From: Ustulina deusta
Taxonomy: Eukaryota > Ascomycota > Sordariomycetes > Xylariales > Xylariaceae
Length of the DNA: 64,000 nt
Direction of reading: 5' to 3'
NCBI GenBank assembly: GCA_023159155.1
Contig: JAJNNX010000021.1
Span: 1 to 64,000, forward strand
Shown here: positions 1 to 13,435 of the stretch, in pieces
Numbering within the stretch: position 1 is the stretch's first letter
Layout of the letters: each line of letters opens with the position of its first letter
The notes under the pieces: model-generated
What the model was told of the DNA's origin: nothing
The model's input: the letters and a program-made list of their open reading frames with translations, nothing else
Database searches by the model: none
Program-made: the position numbers and the translations under genes

Positions 1-1492
1 AACAAAAATATTATTAGTTTTATTTAAAATATAATTATAAAAAAAACAAAATACTATAAAATAAAACTTTTAGTTTTTTTTATTTATTATTTATATTAGT
101 TATAGTATAGCAATATATAATAATAAATAATAAAAATATATTATCTAACTAATAAAGTTATAATTATATATAAATATTTATAAATAAGTTTAGCTGTTTA
201 ATTATAAATTTATTTAGCAAAAAAATAAATATTATAAAAGTTTATATAAATTTTTTAATATATTAAAAATATAAATATTAAATAATATAAAATTATTTAT
301 TTTTAAATTTATAATAATAATTAATAAATTTATAAATATTAATTATTTTTTTAATAATACCTACTACTTTTAAACTTAAAAAGTAATAAAATTAATTAAT
401 TAAAAATTAAATTAATATTTTTATTTTTATATTAATAAATATTAAAATAACTAAAATATTTATTTTTTTGTTTTAGATTTTATATATAATACTTTGTAAT
501 ATTTATTAATTAATATATTATTACTAAAAATAATCATAAAAATTAAAACATAAAACTTTTTAATAATAAATATTAATAAAACTATTATAAATTTTAATAT
601 TAAATAATAAAAGCTTAAATTAATTTGTTAAACCTAAAATATTTAAAAAATAATATATAATATAGCAACTTTTATATAAAAATAATATAAGCTATAAGTT
701 AATAAAAAAAATATTAAATAAATTTTAAAATAAAAAATAAAATCTTTTTAAAAAAAAAAGTTTTATAATATAAGTATTAACTACTAAATTAGACTTTTAA
801 TTAATTAAACTTTTTAAAATCTTAAAAAAACAAAAATTTAGTTATATTTTTAACTTGCTTAACTTTTATAAAATAAAAAACTTGTTTTATATTAATTAAT
901 TATAAAAAATAAGTAATAACTTTTTATTTCAATAAATCTAGTTATTATTTTTAATTAAAAATATTAATAATAAAATTAAATTTAAAATTAAATAAATTAA
1001 ATAATTAAAAATATATATAAAAAATAAAAAACTATAATACTAAGTTGTTTAAAAAAGCTATAATCCTAATAATATTTAATATATAGCTTAAAATTATAAA
1101 AATAAATATATATAGTAGTAATTAATAAATTTGTAAACAATTATAAAAACAATAATAAAGCAGTACAATATAAAAAAACTATATAAACTTAATATTGTTA
1201 ATAATTTTAAATTAAAATTATATTTAAACTTTTAGTTTTAAAAAAAGGTAGTATAATAGTTAGTATAGTCTTAGCAAGACTTGCAAGAATTTTAGACCTA
1301 TATAGCAATAAAATAGAAAGTCTATGCACGAACTAACCTATAACTCTACAGTTATATATATAGAGTCTATATCTATCCACCCTATAAACTCTGATTTTTT
1401 TCTTTTCTTTTTTCCTTTTTTTTTTAGCTTAGAGTTTTTATTTATAGTATTAATAAACCAGCTATAGAAGCTTTACTTAACTAATCGTAACA
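1..1492 (+). mobile_element. LTR retrotransposon family A, copy A1 (3' part, cut by window edge)
   Basis: This stretch is collinear with the last 1.5 kb of the complete family A copies: base 1 matches about 11820 in A2 and about 39558 in A3. It ends in a 3' LTR at 1252-1492. A purine tract with the core AAAAAAAGGTAG stands just before the LTR, as expected of a polypurine tract, which orients the element to the plus strand. It is heavily RIP-mutated and no reading frame survives. The superfamily could not be determined because no reverse transcriptase motif was recognised in any family A copy. Confidence 0.85.
1252..1492 (+). repeat. LTR of family A (3' LTR of A1)
   Basis: This is a 241-bp LTR running from TATAATAG (RIP'd TGTAATAG) to CGTAACA, so the ancestral ends were TG...CA. 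It is related to 7301-7538, 13200-13435, 35129-35372, 40937-41176 and 60422-60651, and in inverted orientation to 33629-33863 and 61172-61396. Shared landmarks are CCTATATAGCAATAA, a central pyrimidine/T tract and TATTAATAAACCAGC, which may include a polyadenylation signal. This copy is less mutated than most. Confidence 0.9.
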
Positions 1493-2154
1493 TAATTTAT
1501 AGCAAAAATATTAAAATTAAACTTTTTATTTTTTACTATAAAGCTATAAAAAATTTTTATATTATTAAATTTTCATTAAACTATTTAAATAAAAATTTTA
1601 ATTTAATTTTTATTAATTAATTTATTTTATATTATAATATTAAATAAGTTTTATTTATAAATATTATAAGTTTTTATTATACTAATATTTTAAATTTTAA
1701 ATATAAATTTTATAAATTATACTTTTAGGTTATAAAAAACTTTATAATTATTTTTAAACATAAAATATTTCTAAAAGTTTTAAATTTTTTATTTTTAAAT
1801 TTTTTATTTTTAAATTTTTTATTTTTAAATTTTTTATTTTTAAACTAATAATATATTTAATATTATAGATTTCTATTTTTAATTAAATTAAAAGTAGAAA
1901 TCTATTTTAAAGCCTTAATTAAAACATTTTTATTTTTATTTTTTATTTAATAATATTAATAAGTAATTTAATATATTTAAAAATATAAATAAATACAAAA
2001 GCTTTTTAAATACTAATAGCTAGTCTAATATATTATAGCTTTTTTTATTACGTTTTTTATAAACTTATATTTATTAATATAATAGTTATTATTTTTATAG
2101 CTTTAATATGCTATTATAGTAATAAAATAAAAATTTATATAATATTATTATTAA
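1493..2154. other. AT-rich spacer, no gene seen
   Basis: The sequence is RIP-type AT-rich DNA between the end of A1 and the left LTR of gypsy E. I see no coding remnant; the only structure is the 15-bp minisatellite at 1776-1844. Confidence 0.5.
1776..1844. repeat. 15-bp minisatellite
   Basis: Between four and five tandem copies of TAAATTTTTTATTTT occur with near-perfect identity; unit starts are 1781, 1796, 1811, 1826 and a broken one at 1841. Identity is high for a RIP'd background, which suggests recent slippage or expansion. Confidence 0.85.
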
Positions 2155-2361
2155 AATAATAAAGACCTATAGGGGGCTTGAACTAGCAACTTTAAATAGT
2201 AGCCTATACCTTAGGTTAGGACAGGTTTATACTAGGTGGACTATACTTCTATAAGTGGGACCTTGCACACAAATATATTAAACCTTCTAATATTTTGCTA
2301 CGTACCCACTTTTTAAAAAATTATTATTTTTATTTATATACTTATTAATCTTTTTATTGCA
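2155..2361 (+). repeat. 5' LTR of gypsy E
   Basis: It is similar over about 200 bp to 15459-15663. Shared blocks include GAACTAGCAAC, CCTTAGGTTAG, ACACAAATATATTA and a final TCTTTTTATT(GCA/ATA). The block GGGCTTGAACTAGCAAC reads, on the minus strand, like a tRNA T-arm/B-box; see the findings. The left boundary is approximate. Confidence 0.65.
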
Positions 2362-5300
2362 GTAGTGCTTTACTACGCTTTGTTTTATTATAAACATTAT
2401 ATTATACTATTTCTTTTAATTTTATAAAATTAAAAAAATACTTTTTTAAAAGCAGCAAACTAATACTTTATATTTTATAAACTATAATAGTACTACTAAC
2501 ATTATACTATTTAAGCAAATATAATTACTAAGCTACCTATAGATTTTTATATTTTATATATATTTTTATAAAAATTTACAAATAAGTTTAATATTAAAAA
2601 GCAAGCTTAATATAGCACTTCTATATTCTAAAAATTAATTACTTATTAAAGTTATATTATATATAATAACTAAAAATATTAAAAAAGTTTGCAAATATTA
2701 TAAATACTCTTAAAAATACTAAATAAAATATTAATTAAAACATATTTATTAGCTAATTTAAATATATATATTTTATTTAGTAGTTTATTTTAATAAAGCA
2801 TTTTATTTATTTTTATTTTTTATTATATTTTTTATATATATTTTATTTTATATTATTTATTCTATTTTATTTATAAACTAATTTATATTTAATTTTAATA
2901 ATTTTTATTTTTTAAAATATTCATTAAACAATATAATAAACTTAATAAATAAACTTTTGCTAAGTTTAGACTTAAGCAAACGTAGCAGTTTTTATAACTT
3001 ATAAAGCCTTTAATTAGTATTAAAAACTATAAATCTACTACCTAACCTTTATATAAAAAATATTAAGTTTAATAAAAAAATAAGAAACTTTTTTATTAAA
3101 CATTTTTAAAAAACTAACTTTAGTATTTTATTAATAAATAAAAATATTAAAATACTTTATTAAAAATTTAATAAATGTCATATTTAATATAAAAAATCTA
3201 TAAATATATTGTATATAATAAATAAAAAACTAAATAATCTAATAAAAATATTTGCTATATAAAGCTTAGTATTAATTTTAAAAACAAAACTTATATAGTT
3301 TATACTAAGCGTTAGGTTTATAATAAACATAGCTACGCTTAATTTTATAACCTTAATATTTCCTATACTACAACCTAGCCGTAAAAAAAGCTTAAAATAT
3401 ATAAAATATCAAATAAAAATCCCCTAGATCCTTTAGAACCAAACAATAATAATAATAATAATAAGCAATAACTAAAAAAGAATATTTCTAGTATTAAATT
3501 AATATTTATTAAAAAAAATAATATTAATATTTTTAATTTAAAATAAAATAACCTTAATAATTAAAAAGTTATAATTAATAAAAAAATTATTATTTATATT
3601 AATATTTTTTTTTACTAACTATATTAACGCTATATTAAAAATAAACAAATTAAAAAATAGCTAAATTATATTTTTATTTAACTATTTGCTAATAAAATTA
3701 GTTTTATTATAATAAAACAATAAAATAACTACTTTATAATATTAGATTTTCTGATTTTCTAGAATTAAGCTACTAATAAAACATTTAAAAAAACGTTTTA
3801 AAATTTGCACTAATTGAACTATTTAAGATTTTTTAAAAAAAAAGCTTACTTTTTAAAATATAACTAAAAACTATAATATATTTCTTTAATATTTATAATT
3901 AATAAAATAAAGTTATTATAAATTATATTTATATTTTTAAACAAGAAAAAAACTTTAAAAATTATATAAAGAAAATCCAAAAAATATAATATAAGTTAAA
4001 ACATAAAACTAAAAAATAATATTTAAATATAAAGCTTTAAATAAAATATTTATTAAATAGTACTAATACTTTTTTTAATAAAAATGCTTTAATTTTTAAA
4101 ACTATTTTATTAAAATAATTATCTAAATTGCTGTTTAGACTATTATAATTATAGCTATTACTACAACAAAAAATATTAAAAATTGAATAATTTTTTTTAA
4201 TATAAACCTTGTTTTTAATATAGCAAAAAAAACAATAAAAATTCATAAATAAAAAACTAATAAAATTAAAATAAAAAAACATACTATAATAATAATTAAA
4301 ATTGCTATTATAACAATAACTAGAACTATTATTATAATAATGATTAAAACTACTATTATAACAGTAATTAAAAATATAACTAGAGTTATAATTATAACTA
4401 AAACAAAAAGCATAATAAAAATTATAATTATAATAAAAGCAAAAAAAATATATAGCGCAATAAAAGCTATGATTATATATATTTTACTAATATATAATCT
4501 AATAATAAAAAAAGACTATTTTTTTCTAATACTAAGTTTAGCTATTATAATAATATTTTTTATTATATACTTAATTTAGCACTTATTTATTACTACTATT
4601 ATAAAAAATATAAATTATTAGTAACCCTTAAGTTTTATTTATATTACTACTAATTAAAAATTAAATTAAAAAGATTAGCTAAAACCAATACTTAATTACT
4701 AATTAATCTTGCTTAATATATTTATAGATATTATATCTAAAAAAAATTTTTATATAATATATTATTTTAGTACTTATATACTTGTTTATATACTAAAAAT
4801 AAAGTAGTTCTTAAGCTAGAAAATATTTTTAATTATAAGCTAGTATTTAAAACTATAATTACTACTATTTAAAACAAAACTTTATATATATTAAATATTA
4901 ATATTTTTATTATAGCTGCTTTTAGTACTAATTTATATAATAAAGCGCTTAACTTAAATTATATTTATTTAAAGTTTAATCCTTAGCTAACTTTAATAAA
5001 AATAAAAAAATAAAATAATTACTGTTAAAAATATAGTAATAACCTTAATAATATAAGCTAAATTCAAAATTTAAATATATAGTATAAATAAAAATAATAA
5101 ATCTTTTATTATATTATATATAAAAAAAAGTTAAGTTATTAATAACTATTCATAGCTAGGTATATTTATTAAAAATAACTTTTTTGTTTTTATACTATAG
5201 TAATTAATTATTAATATAGCACTATTATTTTTTATAAACTTAATAATTTTATAATTATATTTAATATAATAATGCATAGCTATAAATATATATAATAAAT

Positions 5301-6549
5301 AGTAAATATATAAAAAGTAATATTATAAAGTAATCAAAATATTTATATTTAAATAAACTCTAAGCTTTTATTTACCGATTATAACTTTTGTTTTATAACT
5401 ATATATAAAAACACTATAAACACTATACTAAATATAAAAATATTATATATTGTACTAGTAGTAAATAATGCTATAATACTAGTAAAAATTAATAAAAATA
5501 CTAAGCTAAAATAAATTTATAAGAATTAAAATAATAAAAGTTATATTAGTTTGTAAAAATTAGCAATAATAGTGCTAGCTATAGCAGCTATAGCCCTTGC
5601 TACCCCACTAGCCAAAGTAATAAAATCAAAGTCTTTTAATACTATTAATTTAATATATTACCTATTATTACTATAATTATAACTAATACTTTTCTTTTTA
5701 TAAATATAATCATTAATATAAATAAATTAGCTAATTAGATAGTACTTATAATAATTTCTATAAAAGTTATAAAAAATATATTTTAAGTATTTTTAAAACT
5801 TAGCAAATATTTATAATAAAAGTTTTTAAAGCAAGCAAAACATATATAATAAATATATTACTAACTTATAATATTTATATACTAGTGCTAAATAAGCTAT
5901 TTAAACCTAAAACTTTAGAAATATATATTATTTCTAGTATAAAAAAGCTAGTAAATCTTTTTAAAAAAAATAACCTAAAAAAAATTTATATTTATATAAA
6001 AAAAGCTTTTAAAGCTATAAAGTTTATTAAAATTATTAATACTTATAATATCTAAAAAAACCAAAATAAAATAAATATTTTTTTAGATTAACAACTTAAA
6101 ATTCTATTTATTAATAATTAATAAAAAATAAAATAAATAAACTAGCTAACTTTTTTTATTTATTTTATTTTTATTATTTAAAAAATATATAATATAAATA
6201 AAAGCCGAGTAGTTATTAACTTATAACAGTTTAATAAAGTTATTATTTCTAATAACTACTTTTTTTTTATAAAACAAAATAATTAATAGTTTGCTAAACA
6301 AACATTACATTATTTATATAAATATAAATAGCTTTTTTTATTAGTTTAAAGTCTATCTAGATTTTAAAAATAAATTTATAATTATTAACTCTTAAAATAT
6401 AAAGAAATTAAACATAGCTTTTATAAAGTTTTATAATATATTTAAATATATTTAAAAGTATATAAATAAGCAGTTTTAACTATTTTTATAGTTTTATTAT
6501 TGTTTTATTAATAATATTAATTTTAATTTTAATATATATAAAGAATATT

Positions 6550-7290
6550 TTAAACATTTAAGCACTATATTTAGTTTATTTTAAATAAAAAATATTGCAA
6601 TATTTTCTAAAAAAGATTTTATTAAGTATTTATTGATTAAACTTTTAAATAATATTTTAGTACTAGTAGTTTTTTTTGTAATTGTTTGCTATACTATGCT
6701 AAACTAGCTAAGCTATTATAAAATTATAAAACAGCCTTTCTAATAAAAAAATAACAAAAAAGTAAAATTATTAATAATAACTTTAAAAAACAAAAATATT
6801 ATATTTATATAACTTATTATAAACTAACTTAAATAAAATTAGTATTTTTTTATATAATCTAAAAAACTATTTGATTTAAAACTATATTATATCGTTATAA
6901 TTTTAACTATATTTTATATATTTAATTTAATAAGTCTTTTAAACAAAGCTTTAAAATAATAATATTTTTATTAAAAGAAACTTTAAATAAATACTAAATA
7001 AAACTATACTTTTTATAAAAATAAAAGTAGTAATATATTTAAATAAATATATTTTATAAACAAAAACTAGGTATAGCTTTTTAAAATTAAAATTTTCTTA
7101 TATAATATAAATAACAAAAAAGCTTTATATTATAATATATTTAAATAAGCGGCTAGTTATAATACTTACTGATTATTTAGCTACTAAAAATATTATAAAT
7201 CAAATAATACTAATTATATTAGCTACTAATTATACTAATAATAAGCTAATAAACTTGTTTATTTATTTATTATAGTATAAATTCTAAATA
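6550..7290 (+). pseudogene. Gypsy E pol fragment: RT tail and RNase H
   Basis: Reading with RIP stops ignored, 6553-6640 gives HLSTIFSLF-stop-IKNIAIFSKK followed by a GY/KY-hydrophobic stretch. This matches the Gypsy RT segment in which 'LF..KNI..SP.KSF.GYPSV.LLG' precedes the connection domain. The stretch 7165-7260 gives TDYLATKNIINQ, a degraded Gypsy RNase H 'TDHSATxGI' motif. The frame is then interrupted at 7300 by the LTR of A2. CAA-to-TAA stops are typical of RIP. Confidence 0.75.
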
Positions 7291-7300
7291 CATTATTTTT

Positions 7301-7538
7301 TATAATAGTTAGTATAATCTTAGCAAAACCTACAAGAACTCCAAGCCTATATAGCAATAAAATAAAAAATCTACGTATAAACTAACCTATAACTCTATAG
7401 CTATATATATAAAGTCTATATCTATTTACTTTATAAACTTTAACTTTATTTTATTTTTATTTTTTTTTTTTAGTTTAAAATCTTTATTTATAATATTAAT
7501 AAACTAGCTATAAAAATTTTACTTAATTAATCGTAATA
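7301..7538 (+). repeat. 5' LTR of A2
   Basis: This 238-bp LTR begins TATAATAG and ends CGTAATA (RIP'd CGTAACA). It is followed by the family A internal start, related to the CTACTTTAAGCTTATTAATT seen after the A4 LTR. Confidence 0.88.
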
Positions 7539-10500
7539 TTATTTTAAGCTTATTAATTATTTGTTAATAAATATTTAATAAATATATATTTTTTATTTTG
7601 TTAAAATTAATAAAATATAAATAAATTTTTTTTTTTAGTTATATATTTAATATAATTTTAATAAAACTTTTAATTTTTATATTATTTAAAAACTAATAAT
7701 TTATAAAAAATTTAACTTTAAATATTTTTATTTTATTTCTAGTTTTTAAATAATTAAAATAACTTTAACTTTTAAATATAGCTAGCTTTTTACTATTAAA
7801 TAATTTTAAAAAAAAAAATTTTATAAAAAAAAAATTTTATTAAATATTAAACTTTTTTATAAACGTTTTAAATAAACTAATACTTAAACAAAATCTAAAA
7901 AAAACAAAAAATTAAAACTTAAAAAAATAAAATTTAAACTAAAACTAAAACAACCTAAAATAAATAATATATTAGATATTATAGCTATATAAATTTATAA
8001 TTTTATATTAGTTCTAATAGAACTTTTTTAATATGTTTATTTTAATATTTTTAAAAAATAACTATAATTTAATAATAAAAAATATATTTAAAAATATTAA
8101 CTTTAAACTTTTTAGTTTTATTGCTTTATTTATTTTTTATTTTATTAGTTTATTTTTTAATACTTTAAACCCTATTTATACTAAAAAAGCTAAAATACAA
8201 AAATTAATTTTAGTAAGTTTATAAAAAATAAAGTTTTATTTAATAATTAAGTTTATAAACTAGTAAAAAAACTAAATAAAAATATTACTACATTTTAAAC
8301 TAAAAATAATTAATTTTAGTATATTATAAACTAATTAAAAAAATATATTAAAAAATTAATAAAAATATATTTTTATTTAACTAAAAAACTATTTATTAAT
8401 ATTATTAAAATAATCTCGGCTTTATTAGTAGTTTATTATAACTTTAACTAAATAATTATTATTTATAAAATATTTTAATTTTATATATATAAAACTAATA
8501 AAAATATTAATAAATTTATTTTTATATTTAATTGTTTAGTTTAAAAATATTAATTTATTAAGTTATAATAAAAATATAAATTATAAAACTACTTTTATAT
8601 AAACTTGAAAAAAAATCTATAAAAAACTTTTATAAATTTAAATATTTTTTATAAATTATTTATTAATAAAATTATTAAATTAATATATGATATTAAATAA
8701 ACTTATAAAAATTATTAATAAACTAAACTTATTAGTTTAACTAAATCAAAATCTAATTTAAATAATTAAACTTTTAATAAACTTATTTATTAATTTTTAA
8801 TTAATGTTAAAATAATTATAAAAAATATTAATTATAAAAAGAAAAAAACCTTATTAAAATAATAAAACTTATTTTATTTATAATAAAAAAAAATATATAT
8901 TAATTAACTATTTTAATTAAAAATTAAAAATTTTAAGTATTTAACTAGTAAAAAAAAGCTATAATAAAAATAGCTCTAATAATTTATTTAACTTAAAAAA
9001 TAAATAAAACTAACAAAAATCTTTTTATTAGTTTTTTTATTTATTTTAACTAAAATATATAACTAAAACAAATTAATTATTTTTAAAATATTTACTTAAT
9101 TATAAATTAATAATATTAGAATAAAAACTTTAGTTTTATATAATACTAAAGCTTATATTTTTTTAATAATTAGCTATAAATTTATATAATAAATTAAATA
9201 ATAATTAAAAATAAAAATAGTTTAATTAATTAAACTTTAAAAGCTTTATAACTATTAAAATAAAATAATTAATAAAATCTATAAATATTTAATATATATT
9301 ATAAAAATCAAAAATTAATAATTTAAAAACTAAATATTTTAAATTATTAACTTTAGTTATAATATTATTATTAATATTAAATAATTAATAAAATAAAATA
9401 TTTTAATAAAAACCTAAAAATAATAATTAATCTAATTAAATAATTTATTTTTATTAGCTTAATTTTTACTAATAATTATAATTAAACTTTTTAATTATAA
9501 ATAATAAAATATAAACTTAAAAATAGAAAGAAATACTCATTAATATAATTAAATATTAAAAAAATATTATTAAATATTAAAATAACTTTTTAAAAATAAA
9601 ACAATTATTCTAAAAACAACTAAAACTAAAAAAATATAAAAGAATTTAAGATTTTTAAACTTAAAATAAAAAAAGTTTATATAATAATTTAAAAAAAAAA
9701 AAAAAAGTAAACTACTATTAAAAAAATTATACAAAACTTCTAAAATTATTTTTATTAAAATAAATAAAAATAACTAGCTAAAAAAACTTTAAAAAAACCT
9801 ATTATAATTAAATTTATAATAATTAAAAATAACTATATTAAACTATTTAAAAAAAACTTAAAAATAATTAATATTTTATAAAAAAAATAAACTTAAATTA
9901 ACTAAATAATACTTTAAAAAACTTTTAATAACAAACTAATCTTATTTAAAAAAAAAAAAACCACTAAATATATAAAATTAATACAAAACTTTTTACTTTT
10001 TTAATTATTATACCTAAAAAGATTTTTTTTAAAAAGAAAATCTAAAACTTTATTACTATTACAACTAAAATTTAATATAATAATAAAACTTAATAATAAA
10101 AAATATATTTTTAAGCGTTATTAATATTAAATATTTATATAATTTATTTTATTTAAAAAAAGATTTATAAATAAACTATTAGCTATAAACTTTATTAAAT
10201 AAAATATAAACTTAAATATTATTTTTATTTTATTTATATTTAAACTTAAATTAATTAAATATAAATTTATAATTAATTATTAATAAAAAAATATATATTT
10301 AAAAAATTAAATTATATTAGCTTTAAATATTAACAATACTATATTTAATTATAATAATATTATTTATTTTATAAAACTAAATATTATTAAAACTTTTTAT
10401 TAATTATTATTAACTATAAAATTCTAGTATTATTTTTTTTTTAACTTATAAAAAAATATTTTAATAAAAAGTTTTATTATTTAGTTTAAAAATAAAATTA

Positions 10501-10635
10501 GCCTAATAATAAACTTTTATTAATATATAAAATTAAAAACTTTTAAATAAATTTATAAATATTTATATAAATAATATTCTAATTTATTTTAAAAATAAAA
10601 AATAATATTAAACTTATTATAAAAAAAATTTATTA

Positions 10636-10904
10636 TGTTGGATTAATCGTACACAATTAGCTAGGGCACTTACGGACCCCTTCGTACGAAGGGGTCTGGC
10701 CAAGGGGTCTAGGCCAAGGGGTCCGGCTAGGGACCACCTACAGACCCCTCCGTACGGAGGGGTATATAGGGGGCTCCCACCTACCCATTTCCTTCCTTTC
10801 TCTCCTTCCTTTTGAGTGTGGCATATAGTAAATAGACTGTATTCTACCAACCTTACAGGCATGTACTGCTGCCTTGGAAATATGCAGTATACCCTATTCA
10901 AACA
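10636..10904 (+). repeat. Solo LTR of family B (copy B1), not RIP-mutated
   Basis: This 269-bp unit starts TGTTGGATTAATCG and ends CTATTCAAACA, flanked by perfect TATTA duplications (10631-10635 and 10905-10909). TG...CA ends plus a 5-bp duplication identify a solo LTR. Balanced base composition inside AT-rich DNA shows it escaped RIP. It contains the perfect palindrome CCCCTTCGTACGAAGGGG and a second, related one, CCCCTCCGTACGGAGGGG, absent from copy B2. No coding content; an apparent minus-strand frame across it is not a gene. Strand assignment is arbitrary, as no internal region is present. Confidence 0.92.
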
Positions 10905-13199
10905 TATTATTTATATTAAACTAAATATTAAAAAAACATTAAAAAATTTTGTTTTAATATATTTATTATTAATTATTTAAAAATAATTGTAAAAACTAAA
11001 ATAAAAATCAGAATTAACCCTATAAAAATCCAAACAATCCTAAACTAAAACTTTAATAATTTTAAAAATACTAAATTAATCTAGTTATAATAAAATTAAA
11101 ACAAAAATAAACTTTTAAATATATAAAACTATTAATATATAAAGTACTTGTTTTAGCTTTTTTTAAGCCCGGCTAACTAATATAAATAAAAACAAATATT
11201 TTATATAATATAACAAAAAAAGTTATTTAGTAGCAATAAAAGAATATAACGTAAAAACCTATAAAATACTTTTTTAAAACAATAATACTAACTAAACAAA
11301 CCTACCCGATTTAAAACTATAAACTTTTAATAATAATATAAACTTTAAAATACTATTACTTAAAGCTTTTTAAAACTAAATTTTTTATAATAACTAATTA
11401 TTAAACTTTATTATATTTTTTAAATAAATAAATTTTATTAATATAATAAATATATTAAAATAAATTTTTATTAAACTTTAATAATATTTTTTAATATTTT
11501 ATTAAAAGAAATAGCTAAATTCTTTATAATTAAAACTAAAAAAACTAAAAAAAAAAAAATTATATTAGTCCTATTTAATAAAATATTAAATTTTATATTA
11601 ATTATAAATCTTTTACTTAATACTTTTTAAAAAACTAACCTAATAAACCTAATTAAACAAAAAAACTAGCTATAAAATCCAAAAAATAAAAATAAAAAGT
11701 TATATATACTTAAAATTACTTTAAATAAAACTATTTTTTTTGTTATAGCTTTAATTTAAAAAGCGTATATATTTTTAATTATTATATATTAAAACTAACA
11801 TAAAATAATTAAAACATTAAAACAAAAATATTATTAGCTTTATTTAAAACATAATTATAAACAATATATATATAATTATTATAACTATAAAAAAAACAAA
11901 ATATTATAAAATGAAACTTTTAGCTTTTTTTATTTATTATTTATACTAGCTATAATATAATAATATATAATAATAAATAATAAAAACATATTATTTAATT
12001 AATAAAATTATAACTATATATAAATATTTATAAACAAGTTTAATTATTTAATTATAACTTTACTTAATAAAAAAACAAATATTATAAAATTACTAATTAT
12101 ATAATATTCCAAAAATTTATATAAATTTTTTAATATATTAAATATATAAATATTAAATAATATAAAACTATTTATTTTTAAATTTATAGTAATAATTAAT
12201 AGTTTTATAAATACTAAACACTACTTTAGTAGTACTTACTACTTTTAAACCTAAAAAATAATAAAATTAACTAATTAAAAACTAAACTAATAATTCTGTT
12301 TTTATATTAATAAATACTAAAATAATTAAAATATTTATTTTTTTGCTTTAAACTTTATATATAATTCTTTATAACACTTATTAATTAATATATTACTACT
12401 AAAAATAGCAATACAAATTAAAATATAAAACTTTTTAATAATAAATATTACTAAAACTATTATAAATTTTAATACTAAATAATAAATATTTAAACTAATT
12501 TATTAAACCTAAAACATTTAAAAAATAATATATAATATAATAATTTTTATATAAAAATAATATAAACTATAAACTAACAAAAAAAACGCCTAGTAAATTT
12601 TAAAATAAAAAACAAAATTGTTTTAAAAAAAAAAAGCTTTGTAATATAAACACTAATTACTAAATTAAATTTTTAGTTAATTAAATTTTTTAAAATTTAA
12701 AAAAAACAAAAATTTAGCTATGTTTTTAATTTATTTAACTTTTATAAAATAAAAAACTTATTTTATGCTAACTAATTATAAAAAGCAAGCAATAACTTTT
12801 TATTTTAATAAATTTAATTATTGCTTTTAGCTAAAAATATTAATAATAAAACAAAATTTAAAATTAAACAAATTAAACAATTAAAATATATATAAAAAAA
12901 ATAAAAAATTATAATACTAGGTTGCTTAAAAAAGCTATAATTTTAATAATACTTAATATATAACTTAAACTTTTAAAAATATACCAATTAAACTTAATTA
13001 ATTTTATAAAATCTATAAAAAAGTTTTTAAACTTTTTATAAAATTATAAAAATAAATATATATAATAATAGCTAATAAATTTATAAATAATTATAAAAAT
13101 AATAATAAAGCAATATAATATAAAAAAGTTATATAAACTTAGTATTATTAATAACTTTAAATTAAGACTATATTTAAACTTTTAGTTTTAAAAAAAAAA

Positions 13200-13435
13200 T
13201 ATAATAGTTAGTATAGTTTTAATAAAACCTATAAAAACTTTAAACTTATATAGCAATAAAATAAAAAATCTATACATAAACTAACCTATAACTCTATAGC
13301 TATATATATAAAATCTATATTTACTTACTTTATAAACTCTAACTTTTTTTTTTTTTTTTTTTTTTTTTAGCTTAAAATCTTTATCTATAGTATTAATAAA
13401 CTAGCTATAAAAGCTTTACTTAATTAATCATAACA
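13200..13435 (+). repeat. 3' LTR of A2
   Basis: This 236-bp LTR runs from TATAATAG to CATAACA and includes an uninterrupted 25-T run at 13344-13368. A purine-rich tract lies immediately upstream. Confidence 0.88.

Larger units (their letters stand above)
7301..13435 (+). mobile_element. LTR retrotransposon family A, complete copy A2, inserted in gypsy E
   Basis: The element is 6135 bp with a 5' LTR (7301-7538) and a 3' LTR (13200-13435), flanked by the 5-bp target duplication TTTTT (7296-7300 and 13436-13440). Its interior is collinear with A3 throughout. A purine tract precedes the 3' LTR. The interior is RIP-saturated, and short apparent frames such as one at 8033-8224 are low-complexity artefacts. 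A family B solo LTR (10636-10904) is inserted within it. Superfamily is undetermined: I could not recognise RT or integrase motifs on either strand. Confidence 0.9.

Noticed and set aside
2155..2361. A tRNA gene or a simple SINE
   Set aside because: The T-arm-like stretch lacks a convincing cloverleaf, and the same unit flanks gypsy E at both ends in the same orientation, which fits an LTR better.
4037..4579. Two short frames encoding F/N/Y- and I/K/T-rich peptides
   Set aside because: They arise from RIP'd low-complexity AT DNA inside gypsy E, with no start context or homology.
8033..8224. 63-codon hydrophobic frame
   Set aside because: It is chance translation of AT-rich DNA in A2; the matching position in A3 is broken by stops.
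10617..10901. Minus-strand frame of 94 codons across the B1 solo LTR
   Set aside because: It lies wholly in an LTR with defined ends and duplications and shows no protein family; the related frame at 26104-26325 likewise.
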